Below, piece by piece: positions 34,787 through 43,474 of a stretch of DNA of 64,000 bases. Position 1 is the stretch's first letter, and the number at the start of each line of letters is the position of its first letter. The notes below the pieces were generated by a model. That model worked only from the letters and a program-made list of their open reading frames with translations. It was not told the origin of the DNA and did no database searches. A program made the translations under genes and the position numbers. Origin of the DNA: Blastocatellia bacterium (GTDB lineage: Bacteria > Acidobacteriota > Blastocatellia > UBA7656); NCBI GenBank assembly GCA_035275065.1, contig DATENM010000066.1:1-64000 (forward strand), in the 5' to 3' direction.

Positions 34787-35383
34787 TCAGAATGGACTGA
34801 AGCCGCGGCCGGCCGAGTCTTCCGCCGGTCGGTCTGCTTCCGCGTGTTTGAAGGTGTCAAGCAGTAGCCGTTCGACGCGCCGCGCTTCGGTGATGCCGGT
34901 GAAGCCGATGCGCTGGATGTTGCGGTTCATGGTCGCCGTCGCAAACATCACGTCGCCTTTGCCGTTGCTCCGTTCGGTGCGCTCGATCAGCCCGATGTCG
35001 GGCGCGGCAAAAGATTGAACCTTGCGGGCGCGCGCGCCTGTGATAATCATTGCGCGGCGGTTGCTGATGACATACACCGTGCCCTGCGCTCGGCGGTAAG
35101 CCCAGTAAGGCGACAGGAGCATGCCGATCCCGACCAGCACGAACGGCACGCCGAACAGGCCGAACAGTGACGGCCAGCCGATCTCCCTTTCGCCCCAGAA
35201 GAGTCCCGACGCCGCCCCCGTCCAGAAGAGCGCGAAGGCCGTCCACGGAATGCCGAAAAGCATAATCGCCAGCCCGCCGAGAATTTGCCGCTTCGGGTCA
35301 GGACGGCCATGCCAGAGCAAGCGCTCGCCCGTGTCGAGCTGCGCCTGCGCCGTCTGCTGCGCTTCATAGTCAACATTCATCAT
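34787..35383 (-). CDS. Membrane protein with bacterial PH-like domain
   Basis: This 198-residue protein begins with LDTGERLLWHGRPDPKRQ. Two or three hydrophobic segments follow at about 33-55 and 68-92. Then comes a beta-rich bPH-type domain (GTVYVISNRRAMIITG, RKVQSFAAPDIGLIERTERSNGKGDVMF) and a short C-terminal helix (ITEARRVERLLLDTFKHAE). Similar proteins are common and uncharacterised. There is no clear operon partner. Confidence 0.65.
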   Translation of the reverse strand: MMNVDYEAQQTAQAQLDTGERLLWHGRPDPKRQILGGLAIMLFGIPWTAFALFWTGAASGLFWGEREIGWPSLFGLFGVPFVLVGIGMLLSPYWAYRRAQGTVYVISNRRAMIITGARARKVQSFAAPDIGLIERTERSNGKGDVMFATATMNRNIQRIGFTGITEARRVERLLLDTFKHAEADRPAEDSAGRGFSPF

Positions 35384-35517
35384 AAGCGGTTCACCGTCAC
35401 ACCCGATGATAGCCGAGGGCTGATGCGACGAAGCCTAGCACAACCGGGCGGCGCGCCGGAACAATAATCAGTGGATCGTCGGCTATCACTTCAAGTTCTG
35501 AGCGGTGGGCCGATAAA

Positions 35518-37425
35518 TTACGGCGCAAACCCGACGCGTTTAAGCAAGGCTTTGAACTGCGGCGTCGCGCGCAGGCGGTCGTAGATCGGGTCCGTCGCCA
35601 GATAAATCAAATCGCCGGCGCGCTCTTCGTAAGCCCGCTGTAACCATTCGAGCGCCCGCGCGTCTTCGCTCAAGCCCAGATAAACATAGGGGATCACCTG
35701 CGCTGGCGCCGCCGCCTTCTGTAACTCGGCGAGCGCCTGCCGCGCCTCTTGCCGGTTGCCGGCGACGGCCTCGGCGTAGGCGAGCCGCGCCAGCGTTCCG
35801 GGCGCGTTCGCCGACAGCAAGCGCGCCCGTCGCAAGGCGGCAATCGCCGGCTCGTACATCTGCTTGGCCAGGTAGGCGCATCCCAGGTGCTGGTAAAAGA
35901 GATAGAAGCCCGGATCGGACTCTATGGCCTGCCTGCCCAGGCTGATGGCTTCGTCGTACTGGCCCGCCAGATAGGCGACCCAGATCGCCGAGCTCTCGAT
36001 GACCTGCGAGCCGGGGTCGAGCTGCCGCGCCGCCTGCAACTGTTTGCGCGCGTCGTCAAAGCGGCCCAGAGCGGCCAGGCACAGCGCGTAGAGCTGATGG
36101 GCTTCCGGCAGGTTGGGGTCGAGCTCGATGGCCCGTTGAATCTCGCCCGCCGCCTCCGCCAGATTCCAGTCGTAGTACATGCGCACGGTGCCAAGGGCGA
36201 CGTGCGCGCCGGCCAGCGTCGCCTCGATCTCAAGCGCATGCCGGGCCATGCCTTCCGCCTGCGGCATGGCTTCCTTTGACGGGACGAAGCCGAACAGGCT
36301 TTGCAAGCTGTAAGCGGCGGCCAGCCCTCGATAAGCCAGCGCGTACTGCGGGTCTTTCTTCAGCGCCTGTCGCAGGTAGTCTATGCTGGTGTTGAAGGCT
36401 TCGCGCGTCCGCTTTTTCAGATAATAGGCGCCCTTCAGATAGAGCTGATAGGCTTCGGCGCTCTCTGTGTAATGTCGGGTCAGCAGGCGTCGCGCTTCGC
36501 CACTCAATTCCAGCGTCAGCGTCCGCGCCAGTTGCTCGGAAACCTGATCTTGCATGGCGAGGATGTCGGCCAGCTTAACGTCGAGGATGTCTTCCCAGAG
36601 CGACGCGCCATCCGCCACTCGAATGAGCCGCACGTTGACGCGGATGAGGTCCTGCGCTCTGCGCACAGAGCCGGTCAGGACGGCGTCGACGGCTAAGGCC
36701 CGCCCGAGCGCCACCGGGTCTGACTCATGGCTCGCCTGCCTGACCACTGTGCTCATCGGGCGCACGACGATCTGGCGCGTGCTGCTGAGCCGCGTGATCA
36801 GATCGTCGGCGATCCCCAGGCCGAGGTACTCCTGATCGGCATCGGCATTCAGCGGCGCGAGCGGCAGCACGGCGATTGAGCGAATCGGCTCTTGCGGCGG
36901 CCCGTGTCGCTTCGCAAGGTAAGCGGCGATCCCCAGCGAAAGCAGGATCAAGAAGGCCGGCAGCCCCCACCTCAACGCCGCGCGCGGTCGGCTGTGACTG
37001 GCCTGGCCGCCCGCCGATGCGTCGAGGGCCGCGTCGGGCGCGACCGGCTCGCTAGAGGTCGGCTGAGCCGTCACCGCCGCATGGGCGCCGTTGCCTTCGC
37101 TGACCGGCGCGACGAAGCGGTAACCGCGCTTGGCCATCGTCTCGATGTACTTCTGACCGTCGGCCCCGGCGCTGAAGATTTTTCGCAGCACGTAGATGTT
37201 CTGTGTCAGGTTGGATTCTTCGACCGCCGTGTCGGGCCAGACCCGGCGCATCAGCTCGTCCTTCTCCACCACCCGGCCCCGGTTCTCAACCAGCAAGAGC
37301 AGAATGTCGAAGGTCTTGGGTTGCAGCGGCACCACGTCGCCGCCGTGCAGCAGCAAACGATTCTCGACGTCCAGGCGGAATGGGCCGAAGTCATAAAAGT
37401 TACTTCTTATGGTACTTCGGGACAT
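35518..37425 (-). CDS. CadC-like winged-helix regulator with membrane span and TPR repeats
   Basis: This 635-residue protein has an OmpR/PhoB-type winged helix at residues about 10-107 (VVPLQPKTFDILLLLVENRG...KYIETMAKRGYRFVAPV) and a membrane helix at 152-171. A TolB-N/FlgO-like domain lies near 180-300 (SIAVLPLAPLNADADQEYLGLGIADDLITRL), and TPR-like helices run from about 320 to 630. There is no receiver domain, so signal sensing would be periplasmic. It is divergent from the lectin-propeller gene at 37691, a possible target. AGGAAG lies about 10 bases before the ATG. Confidence 0.85.
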   Translation of the reverse strand: MSRSTIRSNFYDFGPFRLDVENRLLLHGGDVVPLQPKTFDILLLLVENRGRVVEKDELMRRVWPDTAVEESNLTQNIYVLRKIFSAGADGQKYIETMAKRGYRFVAPVSEGNGAHAAVTAQPTSSEPVAPDAALDASAGGQASHSRPRAALRWGLPAFLILLSLGIAAYLAKRHGPPQEPIRSIAVLPLAPLNADADQEYLGLGIADDLITRLSSTRQIVVRPMSTVVRQASHESDPVALGRALAVDAVLTGSVRRAQDLIRVNVRLIRVADGASLWEDILDVKLADILAMQDQVSEQLARTLTLELSGEARRLLTRHYTESAEAYQLYLKGAYYLKKRTREAFNTSIDYLRQALKKDPQYALAYRGLAAAYSLQSLFGFVPSKEAMPQAEGMARHALEIEATLAGAHVALGTVRMYYDWNLAEAAGEIQRAIELDPNLPEAHQLYALCLAALGRFDDARKQLQAARQLDPGSQVIESSAIWVAYLAGQYDEAISLGRQAIESDPGFYLFYQHLGCAYLAKQMYEPAIAALRRARLLSANAPGTLARLAYAEAVAGNRQEARQALAELQKAAAPAQVIPYVYLGLSEDARALEWLQRAYEERAGDLIYLATDPIYDRLRATPQFKALLKRVGFAP

Positions 37426-37690
37426 CTTGAAAACTTCCTGAGAAAAAATTGAGCGCCGCTTGAAGACTCCTTGTGGGCCGCCGGGACAAGCTGTGACGCG
37501 TCTCCAGCCGACCTCGCCCGGCTGGGGAGTAGCGCCAGTCTAGCACCAGGCTGAAGCGAAGGCAACGGCCCGGTAAACGGCAGACACGGGCGCGGAGATG
37601 GCCGGTGGCCCGAGGGCCGCGCCGCTTCCCGCGCCCCGCTTTCCGGGCACCCGCCCGGCCAATTAGAGGGCAATTGAAAGGAGAATGACA

Positions 37691-39769
37691 ATGCCGAGAA
37701 CACAGTTTATTCCATCACAGCATGGATTCCATTTCAGGAACGATTTCGTCAACACGATCCTCAAATACCCGCGGCTAGAAACCTATGGCCTGTGCGGCGG
37801 CATGGCGCTGGCCGCCTTGCGGTACTACATCAACCGATTGTCGGTCCCGACGCATACGGGCGCGGATTTCGGCGCTGGCCTGACCGTGCCGCCCGAAGGC
37901 TCGCGGCTGCGGCAATTCATTTACGACAACCAGATGATCAGCTATGGCCCGTTCGGCCTGCTGAGCGCGGCCAACTGGGTCACCCTGCCGGGCGTGACCT
38001 TCGACACGCAATTCGACTGGAGCTTGAAGGATGAATTCCCGCGCATCAAGCAACAGCTCGACGCCACTCAGCAGCCGCTCGTGCTGGGCCTGCGCGGCCG
38101 CCGCGAGGGCGACCCGTTCGGCCATCAGGTGCTGGCCATCGGCTATGACGAGAACCCCAGGCGGGTTTACCTGTACGACTCCAACTACCCGGACGTCGAG
38201 ATGATGATTTGCCTCGACGAAGCCCGCCGCCGGCTCGTCCACTCGCGCTCGGATGGCAGCGGGGCGAACGCCGACCTGTACGCTTCGTTGTTCATCACCG
38301 GCTGCCCCGTGCCCGCCGAGCGCCCGACCTACATCGACCTGGGCCTTCAGGAAGGACTCATCCTGCGGACGGCGAGCGCCACGCCGCGCGTCGGCGAGCG
38401 CCTGGAAGTCGAAGTGTTGGTGCGCAACTATGGCGACTACCCGGCCCACGTCAGCCAGCTCTACATCTACGTGCGCGACCCCATGGGCAACAATCACGAC
38501 GAGCTGCTGGGAGGCGGCGATGGCGACGCCAGCCCCATCCCGCCCGGCGGCGAGCGGCGCATCCGCCGCGTCAGCGAGCGCTTCGGCGAAGTGCCCGGCA
38601 GTTACCGCATCGGCGTCAGCTACCTTTCGGCTCAGGGGAAGTGGGTCAGCCTGCCGCCTGTCGCCGGCGGCACGCGGTCGGAAGTGCCGCTCGACGTTCG
38701 GCCCGTAAGCCCGCCGCCGCCCGTCGGGACATGGTATTCGCTTGGCAGCGTCCTGACTTCGCCGCCGGCGGTCGGCACTAATCAGGATGGCAGGCTACAG
38801 GTCTTCGCGCGCGGTATGGACAACCGCGTCTGGAATCTCTACCAGCGCGCCGCCAACGTGCCCAATAACTGCTCAGGCTGGGAGCAACTGCCGGGCGATC
38901 AGACGTTCCGCGGCCCGGTCGCGGTCGTCAAAAACAACTGGCAGAAGCTGGAGATTTTCGGGCTCGGTCGTGACAACGCCATCTGGCACCGCTGGCAGAA
39001 CGAGCCGAACGCCCGCGACGCCTCGCACTGGAGTTCGTGGTCGAGCCTCGGCCAGGCCGCCGCAGGGATGCAGGGCGACCCGACCGCCTGCCTGAACTGG
39101 GACAACCGCATAGAGGTCTTCGCCGTGGCCTCTGACAATCAGGTCTACCACATCTGGCAGCGCTGGTTCGACGCCTTCGGGGCTCCCTGGTCCGGGTGGG
39201 AGGCGCTGCCCGGCCAACGCTTCAGTGGCCGCGTCGCCGCCGCCACCGACGCCGCCGGGAGGATGCACGTCGCCGCCCGCGCGCTGGACAGCTCGGTCTG
39301 GGTGAATTACCAGGTGACTCGCGGCGGCAGCTGGTCGGGCTGGGTCCCCTTCAATGGCCAGGTGCAAGGCGACGTGACGCTCGCCAAGAACATTGACGGG
39401 CGACTGGAGTTGTTCGCCCACGGGATGGATAACCGCGTCTGGCACCGCTGGCAGACGACGCCTAATGGGAACTGGAGCGACTGGCAGCCTTTGAACGACA
39501 GCAGCCGCCCGCAAGCCTACCTGGCCGCGTCCGCGAGCATCGTCGCCGCGACCAACCATTCGGGGCAGCTCGAAGTCTTTGTCAGGACCGGCAGCGGCGA
39601 GCTGATGAACATTCACCAGATGTCGGGGTTCCCTTACTGGACGAACTGGGCGACCATCGGCGTGGGCTTCACTAGCGACGCGGCGGTGGGCATTGACCCG
39701 AATGGCACCATCGAGGTCTTTGCGCTCGGCGGCGGTCGCGACTTGCTGCACCAGTGGTTTGGGCGCTAA
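37691..39769 (+). CDS. Papain-like cysteine-peptidase domain fused to a PLL-type lectin beta-propeller
   Basis: This is a 692-residue protein. Residues 1-200 contain GLCGGMA (C35), FGHQVLAIGYD (H145) and VYLYDSNYPD (D163 or N165), a Cys-His-Asp/Asn order typical of papain/C39-like folds. Residues about 215-320 look like a CARDB-type adhesion domain (EVEVLVRNYGDYPAHVSQLYIYV). Residues 330-692 hold about seven repeats with LQVFARGMDNRVWN and GWEQLPG words, as in the Photorhabdus lectin PLL/DUF346 propellers. There is no signal peptide. ATG 37691 is chosen for its 7-base spacing from AAAGGAG. It could be a sugar-targeted effector, but this is inference. Confidence 0.75.
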   Translation: MPRTQFIPSQHGFHFRNDFVNTILKYPRLETYGLCGGMALAALRYYINRLSVPTHTGADFGAGLTVPPEGSRLRQFIYDNQMISYGPFGLLSAANWVTLPGVTFDTQFDWSLKDEFPRIKQQLDATQQPLVLGLRGRREGDPFGHQVLAIGYDENPRRVYLYDSNYPDVEMMICLDEARRRLVHSRSDGSGANADLYASLFITGCPVPAERPTYIDLGLQEGLILRTASATPRVGERLEVEVLVRNYGDYPAHVSQLYIYVRDPMGNNHDELLGGGDGDASPIPPGGERRIRRVSERFGEVPGSYRIGVSYLSAQGKWVSLPPVAGGTRSEVPLDVRPVSPPPPVGTWYSLGSVLTSPPAVGTNQDGRLQVFARGMDNRVWNLYQRAANVPNNCSGWEQLPGDQTFRGPVAVVKNNWQKLEIFGLGRDNAIWHRWQNEPNARDASHWSSWSSLGQAAAGMQGDPTACLNWDNRIEVFAVASDNQVYHIWQRWFDAFGAPWSGWEALPGQRFSGRVAAATDAAGRMHVAARALDSSVWVNYQVTRGGSWSGWVPFNGQVQGDVTLAKNIDGRLELFAHGMDNRVWHRWQTTPNGNWSDWQPLNDSSRPQAYLAASASIVAATNHSGQLEVFVRTGSGELMNIHQMSGFPYWTNWATIGVGFTSDAAVGIDPNGTIEVFALGGGRDLLHQWFGR

Positions 39770-39795
39770 GCCGCGACCCGGCGCGGGCTTCGATC

Positions 39796-39827
39796 AGGCG
39801 GGATGGCGGCGCGCCGCCATCCCGCCT
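39796..39827. repeat. Perfect 32-base palindrome after the lectin gene
   Basis: AGGCGGGATGGCGGC and its complement meet around a central GC, giving a 16-bp stem with essentially no loop. It lies 26 bases after the stop codon. There is no T-run, so intrinsic termination is not supported. Confidence 0.85.
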
Positions 39828-39940
39828 CGTACGCGCGGGAATTATAAACATTCCGGCGCGGATTGTTTTATCGCCGCCCCTTGCGTTAGGCTCCATGGCG
39901 GACGTTTGTGGAGTAGCTAAGGAAACGAGGACTCCCGACG

Positions 39941-40606
39941 TTGAGTAAGATTCGCGGCATCATCCTTGACATTGACGGCACGCTGGTTGACAGCAACGAC
40001 GCGCACGCCCGCGCCTGGGTCGAAGCGTTCGCCGAATTTGATATCAACATTACATTTGAGCAGGTGCGCTGGCTGATCGGCATGGGCGGCGACAAGCTGA
40101 TGCCGAAGGTATCAGGCATCAAGGAAGACAGTTCCGAAGGCCAGGCCATCAGCCGGAAGCGCGGCGAGATATTCAAGGCTCGCCACCTGCCCCACATCAA
40201 AGCTTTCCCGCAGACCAGAGCCTTATTGCAACGCATGCGCGACGCCGGCTTGAAGCTGGTCGTCGCCAGCTCTGCGAAAGAGGACGAGCTGAAACCGCTC
40301 TTAGAGATTGCCGGCGCGGCGGACTTGATCGAAGAGAAGACTTCATCCGATGATGCCGATCATTCCAAGCCCGACCCGGATATCGTCGAGGCGGCGCTCG
40401 ATGGCGCGGACTTTTCCGCGGACGAAGCGGTGATGTTGGGCGACACGCCTTACGACATCGAAGCGGCAACGCGGGCCGGCGTCCGCGTGATCGCCTTCCG
40501 CTCGGGCGGCTGGGACGACACAGGGCTGAAGGGCGCGATGGCGATTTACGATGGTCCGATAGACTTGCTGGCGCATTACGACGAGTCGCCGCTCGGTCAA
40601 GAATGA
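39941..40606 (+). CDS. HAD-family hydrolase (phosphoglycolate/beta-phosphoglucomutase-like)
   Basis: This 221-residue protein has HAD motif I DIDGTLVDSND (nucleophile Asp and acid/base Asp), motif II VVASSAKE, motif III Lys in HSKPDPDIV, and motif IV MLGDTPYDIEAA. The helical cap (residues 20-85) is the C1 type. The substrate is a small phosphorylated molecule that cannot be named. The start is a TTG at 39941 with a weak CGAGGA upstream. No better start precedes motif I. Confidence 0.88.
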   Translation: MSKIRGIILDIDGTLVDSNDAHARAWVEAFAEFDINITFEQVRWLIGMGGDKLMPKVSGIKEDSSEGQAISRKRGEIFKARHLPHIKAFPQTRALLQRMRDAGLKLVVASSAKEDELKPLLEIAGAADLIEEKTSSDDADHSKPDPDIVEAALDGADFSADEAVMLGDTPYDIEAATRAGVRVIAFRSGGWDDTGLKGAMAIYDGPIDLLAHYDESPLGQE

Positions 40607-40622
40607 AAGCGTAGCATCAAGC

Positions 40623-41354
40623 TCACGCGATGCGCGCGCCGCGCCGCACGATGATCTCGGAGCCCGCGGCGACAAACGCCGAGCTGGGCTCGCCGCGCAA
40701 GGCATCAACGAACTCCGCGCCATACACCCCGCGCACGTCGCAATCGAGCGCGCCGGCGCTCGCCTCCCAGACCTGCCAGCGCGGGTGCTCGACGCGGTAT
40801 TCGACCGTGCCGCCGTCGCGCTGCATCGCATAGCCCCAGTAATGCTCGGTGATGAACTCGGCTTCCGAGCCGTCAACCAGCGGGCGGGCCGCGCCCACGG
40901 TTTCGGCGCGCAAGCTGTTCCAGCGTCCCCCGGTTCGCCAGCCGTATTCGACCACGCCGCGGCCGGTCGTTGATTCGTCAAGCTCCGTGTGATGACGCAT
41001 CGGCCAGGCCGTATAATTCTCGTTATAAAACAGCCGAGCGCCGAGCGCGACGGCGCGGCGCGGCACGATCTCTTTGATGAAGACGACGCCGCGCCGCCAG
41101 CCGTCTTCGCTGTTGCGCCGCACATAGAAGCGCAGGTTCACTTCTTCAAAGCGGACGTGAAACGGAATCTTGATGCCGAGCACGCGGGTCTCTAAGAACA
41201 TGAAGCCGACGACGCTCACCATCGTCTTGCCCTGCCAACTGTCAAGCTCTGTGCCACGCGGCAGACGCGCCGCCAGCAGCCGTGGGTCTATTTCGTAATT
41301 GAGCATCGCCAGTTGCTTCCACTGGCCTGTGAGAAAAACCGGCGCTTGCTTCAT
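40623..41354 (-). CDS. DUF2071 (YqjF-like) protein
   Basis: This 243-residue protein has the DUF2071 pattern: GQWKQLAMLNYEIDPRLLAARLP, WQGKTMVSVVGFMF, EEVNLRFYVRR, GVVFIKEIVPRRAV, then FITEHYWGYA with its conserved WGY. The function of the family is not established. It forms a minus-strand run with the DCC protein and TSUP transporter upstream, with a gap of 21 bases. Confidence 0.85.
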   Translation of the reverse strand: MKQAPVFLTGQWKQLAMLNYEIDPRLLAARLPRGTELDSWQGKTMVSVVGFMFLETRVLGIKIPFHVRFEEVNLRFYVRRNSEDGWRRGVVFIKEIVPRRAVALGARLFYNENYTAWPMRHHTELDESTTGRGVVEYGWRTGGRWNSLRAETVGAARPLVDGSEAEFITEHYWGYAMQRDGGTVEYRVEHPRWQVWEASAGALDCDVRGVYGAEFVDALRGEPSSAFVAAGSEIIVRRGARIA

Positions 41355-41375
41355 GAGTGTTCTGTGTGGGCGAGA

Positions 41376-41801
41376 TTACATTGAATCAACGAAGCGCGCG
41401 CGCACGTCGGGCGACGGCACCGGACAGCTATCGTGCTTGCCGAACAGCCGGTAACGGTAACGCGCGAACAGGTCATAGAAGAAATCGCGCACCGGGCGCG
41501 GCAAAACGTGGAAGACGAGTAGCAGCTTCCACCAACCGCCTAAGTAAGCCACGACGCGCAACGCCGCGGCAGAGCGGATGAAGATGCGCTCCTCGTTGGT
41601 ATCGGGTGAGCTTTCGACCAGAACGACTGAATCTATATTGTCCAATTCGCGGTGTCGTGTCTTGATCGCTTCGCCATAGGCGCTCTGCAAGGCCGCAAAG
41701 CGCAGCGTGCCGCGGCGGTCATGGCGCAAGATCATCTGCACCATCTGGTCGCAGAAACCGCAGACCCCGTCGTAGAGCAGCACTTGATTCATGTCGTTCA
41801 C
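41376..41801 (-). CDS. DCC-family thiol-disulfide oxidoreductase (DUF393)
   Basis: This 141-residue protein has the name-giving LLYDGVCGFCDQMV near the N-terminus, whose CxxC pair suggests thioredoxin-like redox chemistry. The conserved aromatic C-terminal half (ALRVVAYLGGWWKLLLVFHVLPRPVRDFFYD) is typical of the family. The GTG at 41801 overlaps the stop of the TSUP gene and an ATG three codons later (41792) is an alternative, so translation is coupled. The partner protein is unknown. Confidence 0.88.
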   Translation of the reverse strand: MNDMNQVLLYDGVCGFCDQMVQMILRHDRRGTLRFAALQSAYGEAIKTRHRELDNIDSVVLVESSPDTNEERIFIRSAAALRVVAYLGGWWKLLLVFHVLPRPVRDFFYDLFARYRYRLFGKHDSCPVPSPDVRARFVDSM

Positions 41802-42635
41802 TCAGCGGCGAAACAGTAACGATAGAGTCATCGCCAGGCCGATGAAGATGACCGCGCCGCGCGCAAAGCGCCGACCCATGCGCCGCGCTAATCCGGCGCC
41901 GCCGTAGCCGCCGGCAATCGCGCCGACCGTCATCACCAGGGCCGCCGGCCACTGCACAGGCCCCCATATCATGAAGTAAAACGAGGCGATCACGTTAATG
42001 CAAACGGCGAAGAAGTTTTTTAAGCCGTTCATCTGATGAATGTCCGTGAGTCCGAGCAGGCCAAGCACCGCCAGCATCACGATGCCATTGCCCGCGCCGA
42101 AATAACCGCCATAGGTCGCCGAGAAGAATTGCAGGATGATCGCGCCCGCCCACCACGCCCGCCCCGGCTCCGTGGAAGCCGGCGGCAAGGGCTCTGCTGC
42201 ACTTGTCGCCGGGTGATGCGGCGCGGCGCGCTTTTCGTCATGTCTTTGGCGGCGCAGCCAGCGCATCACGGGCTCGCCCGCGGCAAAAAGAATCGTCGCG
42301 AAGAGGATCAGGAAAGGCACGATGGCGGCGAATGTGCTGGACGGCGTCTTTAGCAAGAGCAGCGCGCCGACCAGTCCGCCGGCGACCGATGACGGCGCCA
42401 GCCATTGCATGAAGCGGCGGCTGTCGCGCAGCTCGCGGCGATAACCGACCATGCCGCCGAGCGAGCCGGGCCATAGCGCAATCGTGCTGGTGACGTTCGC
42501 GGCTTTCGGGTCAATCCCCATCCAGATGAGCGCCGGGAAAGTGAGCAACGTGCCGCCGCCGGCCACCGAATTCATCATGCCGGCGACGAACGCCGCGCTG
42601 AAAATAATCACGCCCTGCCAAACATGAATCGTCAC
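41802..42635 (-). CDS. TSUP-family (TauE/SafE) membrane permease
   Basis: This 277-residue protein has about eight membrane helices. The family motif MNSVAGGGTLLTFPALIWMGIDPKAAN is in the first repeat and its degenerate copy (GGYFGAGNGIVMLAVLGLLG...NGLKNFFAVCINV) is in the second. TSUP carriers export sulfite, sulfonates or other small organic anions, and the substrate is not decidable. It starts at GTG and runs directly into the DCC gene, so the two may work on sulfur redox together (inference). Confidence 0.87.
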   Translation of the reverse strand: MTIHVWQGVIIFSAAFVAGMMNSVAGGGTLLTFPALIWMGIDPKAANVTSTIALWPGSLGGMVGYRRELRDSRRFMQWLAPSSVAGGLVGALLLLKTPSSTFAAIVPFLILFATILFAAGEPVMRWLRRQRHDEKRAAPHHPATSAAEPLPPASTEPGRAWWAGAIILQFFSATYGGYFGAGNGIVMLAVLGLLGLTDIHQMNGLKNFFAVCINVIASFYFMIWGPVQWPAALVMTVGAIAGGYGGAGLARRMGRRFARGAVIFIGLAMTLSLLFRR

Positions 42636-42653
42636 CGGATTTCTGCTTCCTCC

Positions 42654-43460
42654 CTACGGCCTGGTGAGCTTGGATCGTGTGTAGACAACGCGGAAGCCCT
42701 GGCGCTCGACGTTGCGTTGCGACACGGTGCCGGGCAGTGTCGTCACCATCATGATCTCGCAGCCGCGCTCGGCAGCAAACGCGATGCGGGCACGGAGCAG
42801 GGCGGTCTGTCCGCCGCGATTGCGAAACGCCGGCAGCGTGCTTGCGCCGCCGAGCGAGGCGATGCCCTCGCGCCTCACCAGTCCGCCGCCGCCGGCAATC
42901 TGCCCATCAATCTCGCTGAGAAAGTGCGTCCCCGCACTGCTGCGGAACGAGGCGCTCATCAGATCGATCAACGACTGCGGCAGCTCGCCTTCGGTGAAAA
43001 AGCCGCGCGCCACGGTCTCGCCCCACAACTGGGCTTCATGGGCTTCGGCGCGGCGCACGCGCACCGATTGATCGATGGACAGCTTGGCGTCTTCGGGCGC
43101 GAGCCGGCGTACCAGGACGTTTGAGAATTCGATCAGCGTGTAGCCGCGTCGCTGGAAAATTTCGATGATGGACGGATCGGCGTAGGGGCAAAGCTCGACG
43201 TTGATGGCGGCACCACGGCTGCGGAAGAAATCTTCCATGCGTTCGATCTCGGCCTCCTCGACCGGCCCCGCGAGTCCGAGCGCGAAGGCTTGTGTGAGCG
43301 GCGAATCAACCCCGGCAAAGGTCGCCCAGCCGCCGGCGAATGACTCTGCCGTCGCTTCTGACTCAAGAAACAGATCGGCGTAAGCGCGGGCGAAGGCAAC
43401 GCCGCCCTCGGCGTCCGTCAGTTCCAAACGGTGAGCAAAGTGACGATCAACAAATTGCAC
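42654..43460 (-). CDS. GNAT-family acetyltransferase
   Basis: This 268-residue protein has a C-terminal GNAT fold. The acetyl-CoA loop is GGASTLPAFRNRGGQTALLRARIAFA, in which RNRGGQ corresponds to the Q/RxxGxG/A motif, followed by GTVSQRNVERQGFRVVYTRSKL. The N-terminal 130 residues form a second degenerate half, so it may be a tandem GNAT. The substrate is unknown. It starts at GTG with AAGGA upstream. Confidence 0.82.
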   Translation of the reverse strand: MQFVDRHFAHRLELTDAEGGVAFARAYADLFLESEATAESFAGGWATFAGVDSPLTQAFALGLAGPVEEAEIERMEDFFRSRGAAINVELCPYADPSIIEIFQRRGYTLIEFSNVLVRRLAPEDAKLSIDQSVRVRRAEAHEAQLWGETVARGFFTEGELPQSLIDLMSASFRSSAGTHFLSEIDGQIAGGGGLVRREGIASLGGASTLPAFRNRGGQTALLRARIAFAAERGCEIMMVTTLPGTVSQRNVERQGFRVVYTRSKLTRP

Positions 43461-43474
43461 AGTGATCCTTCGGC

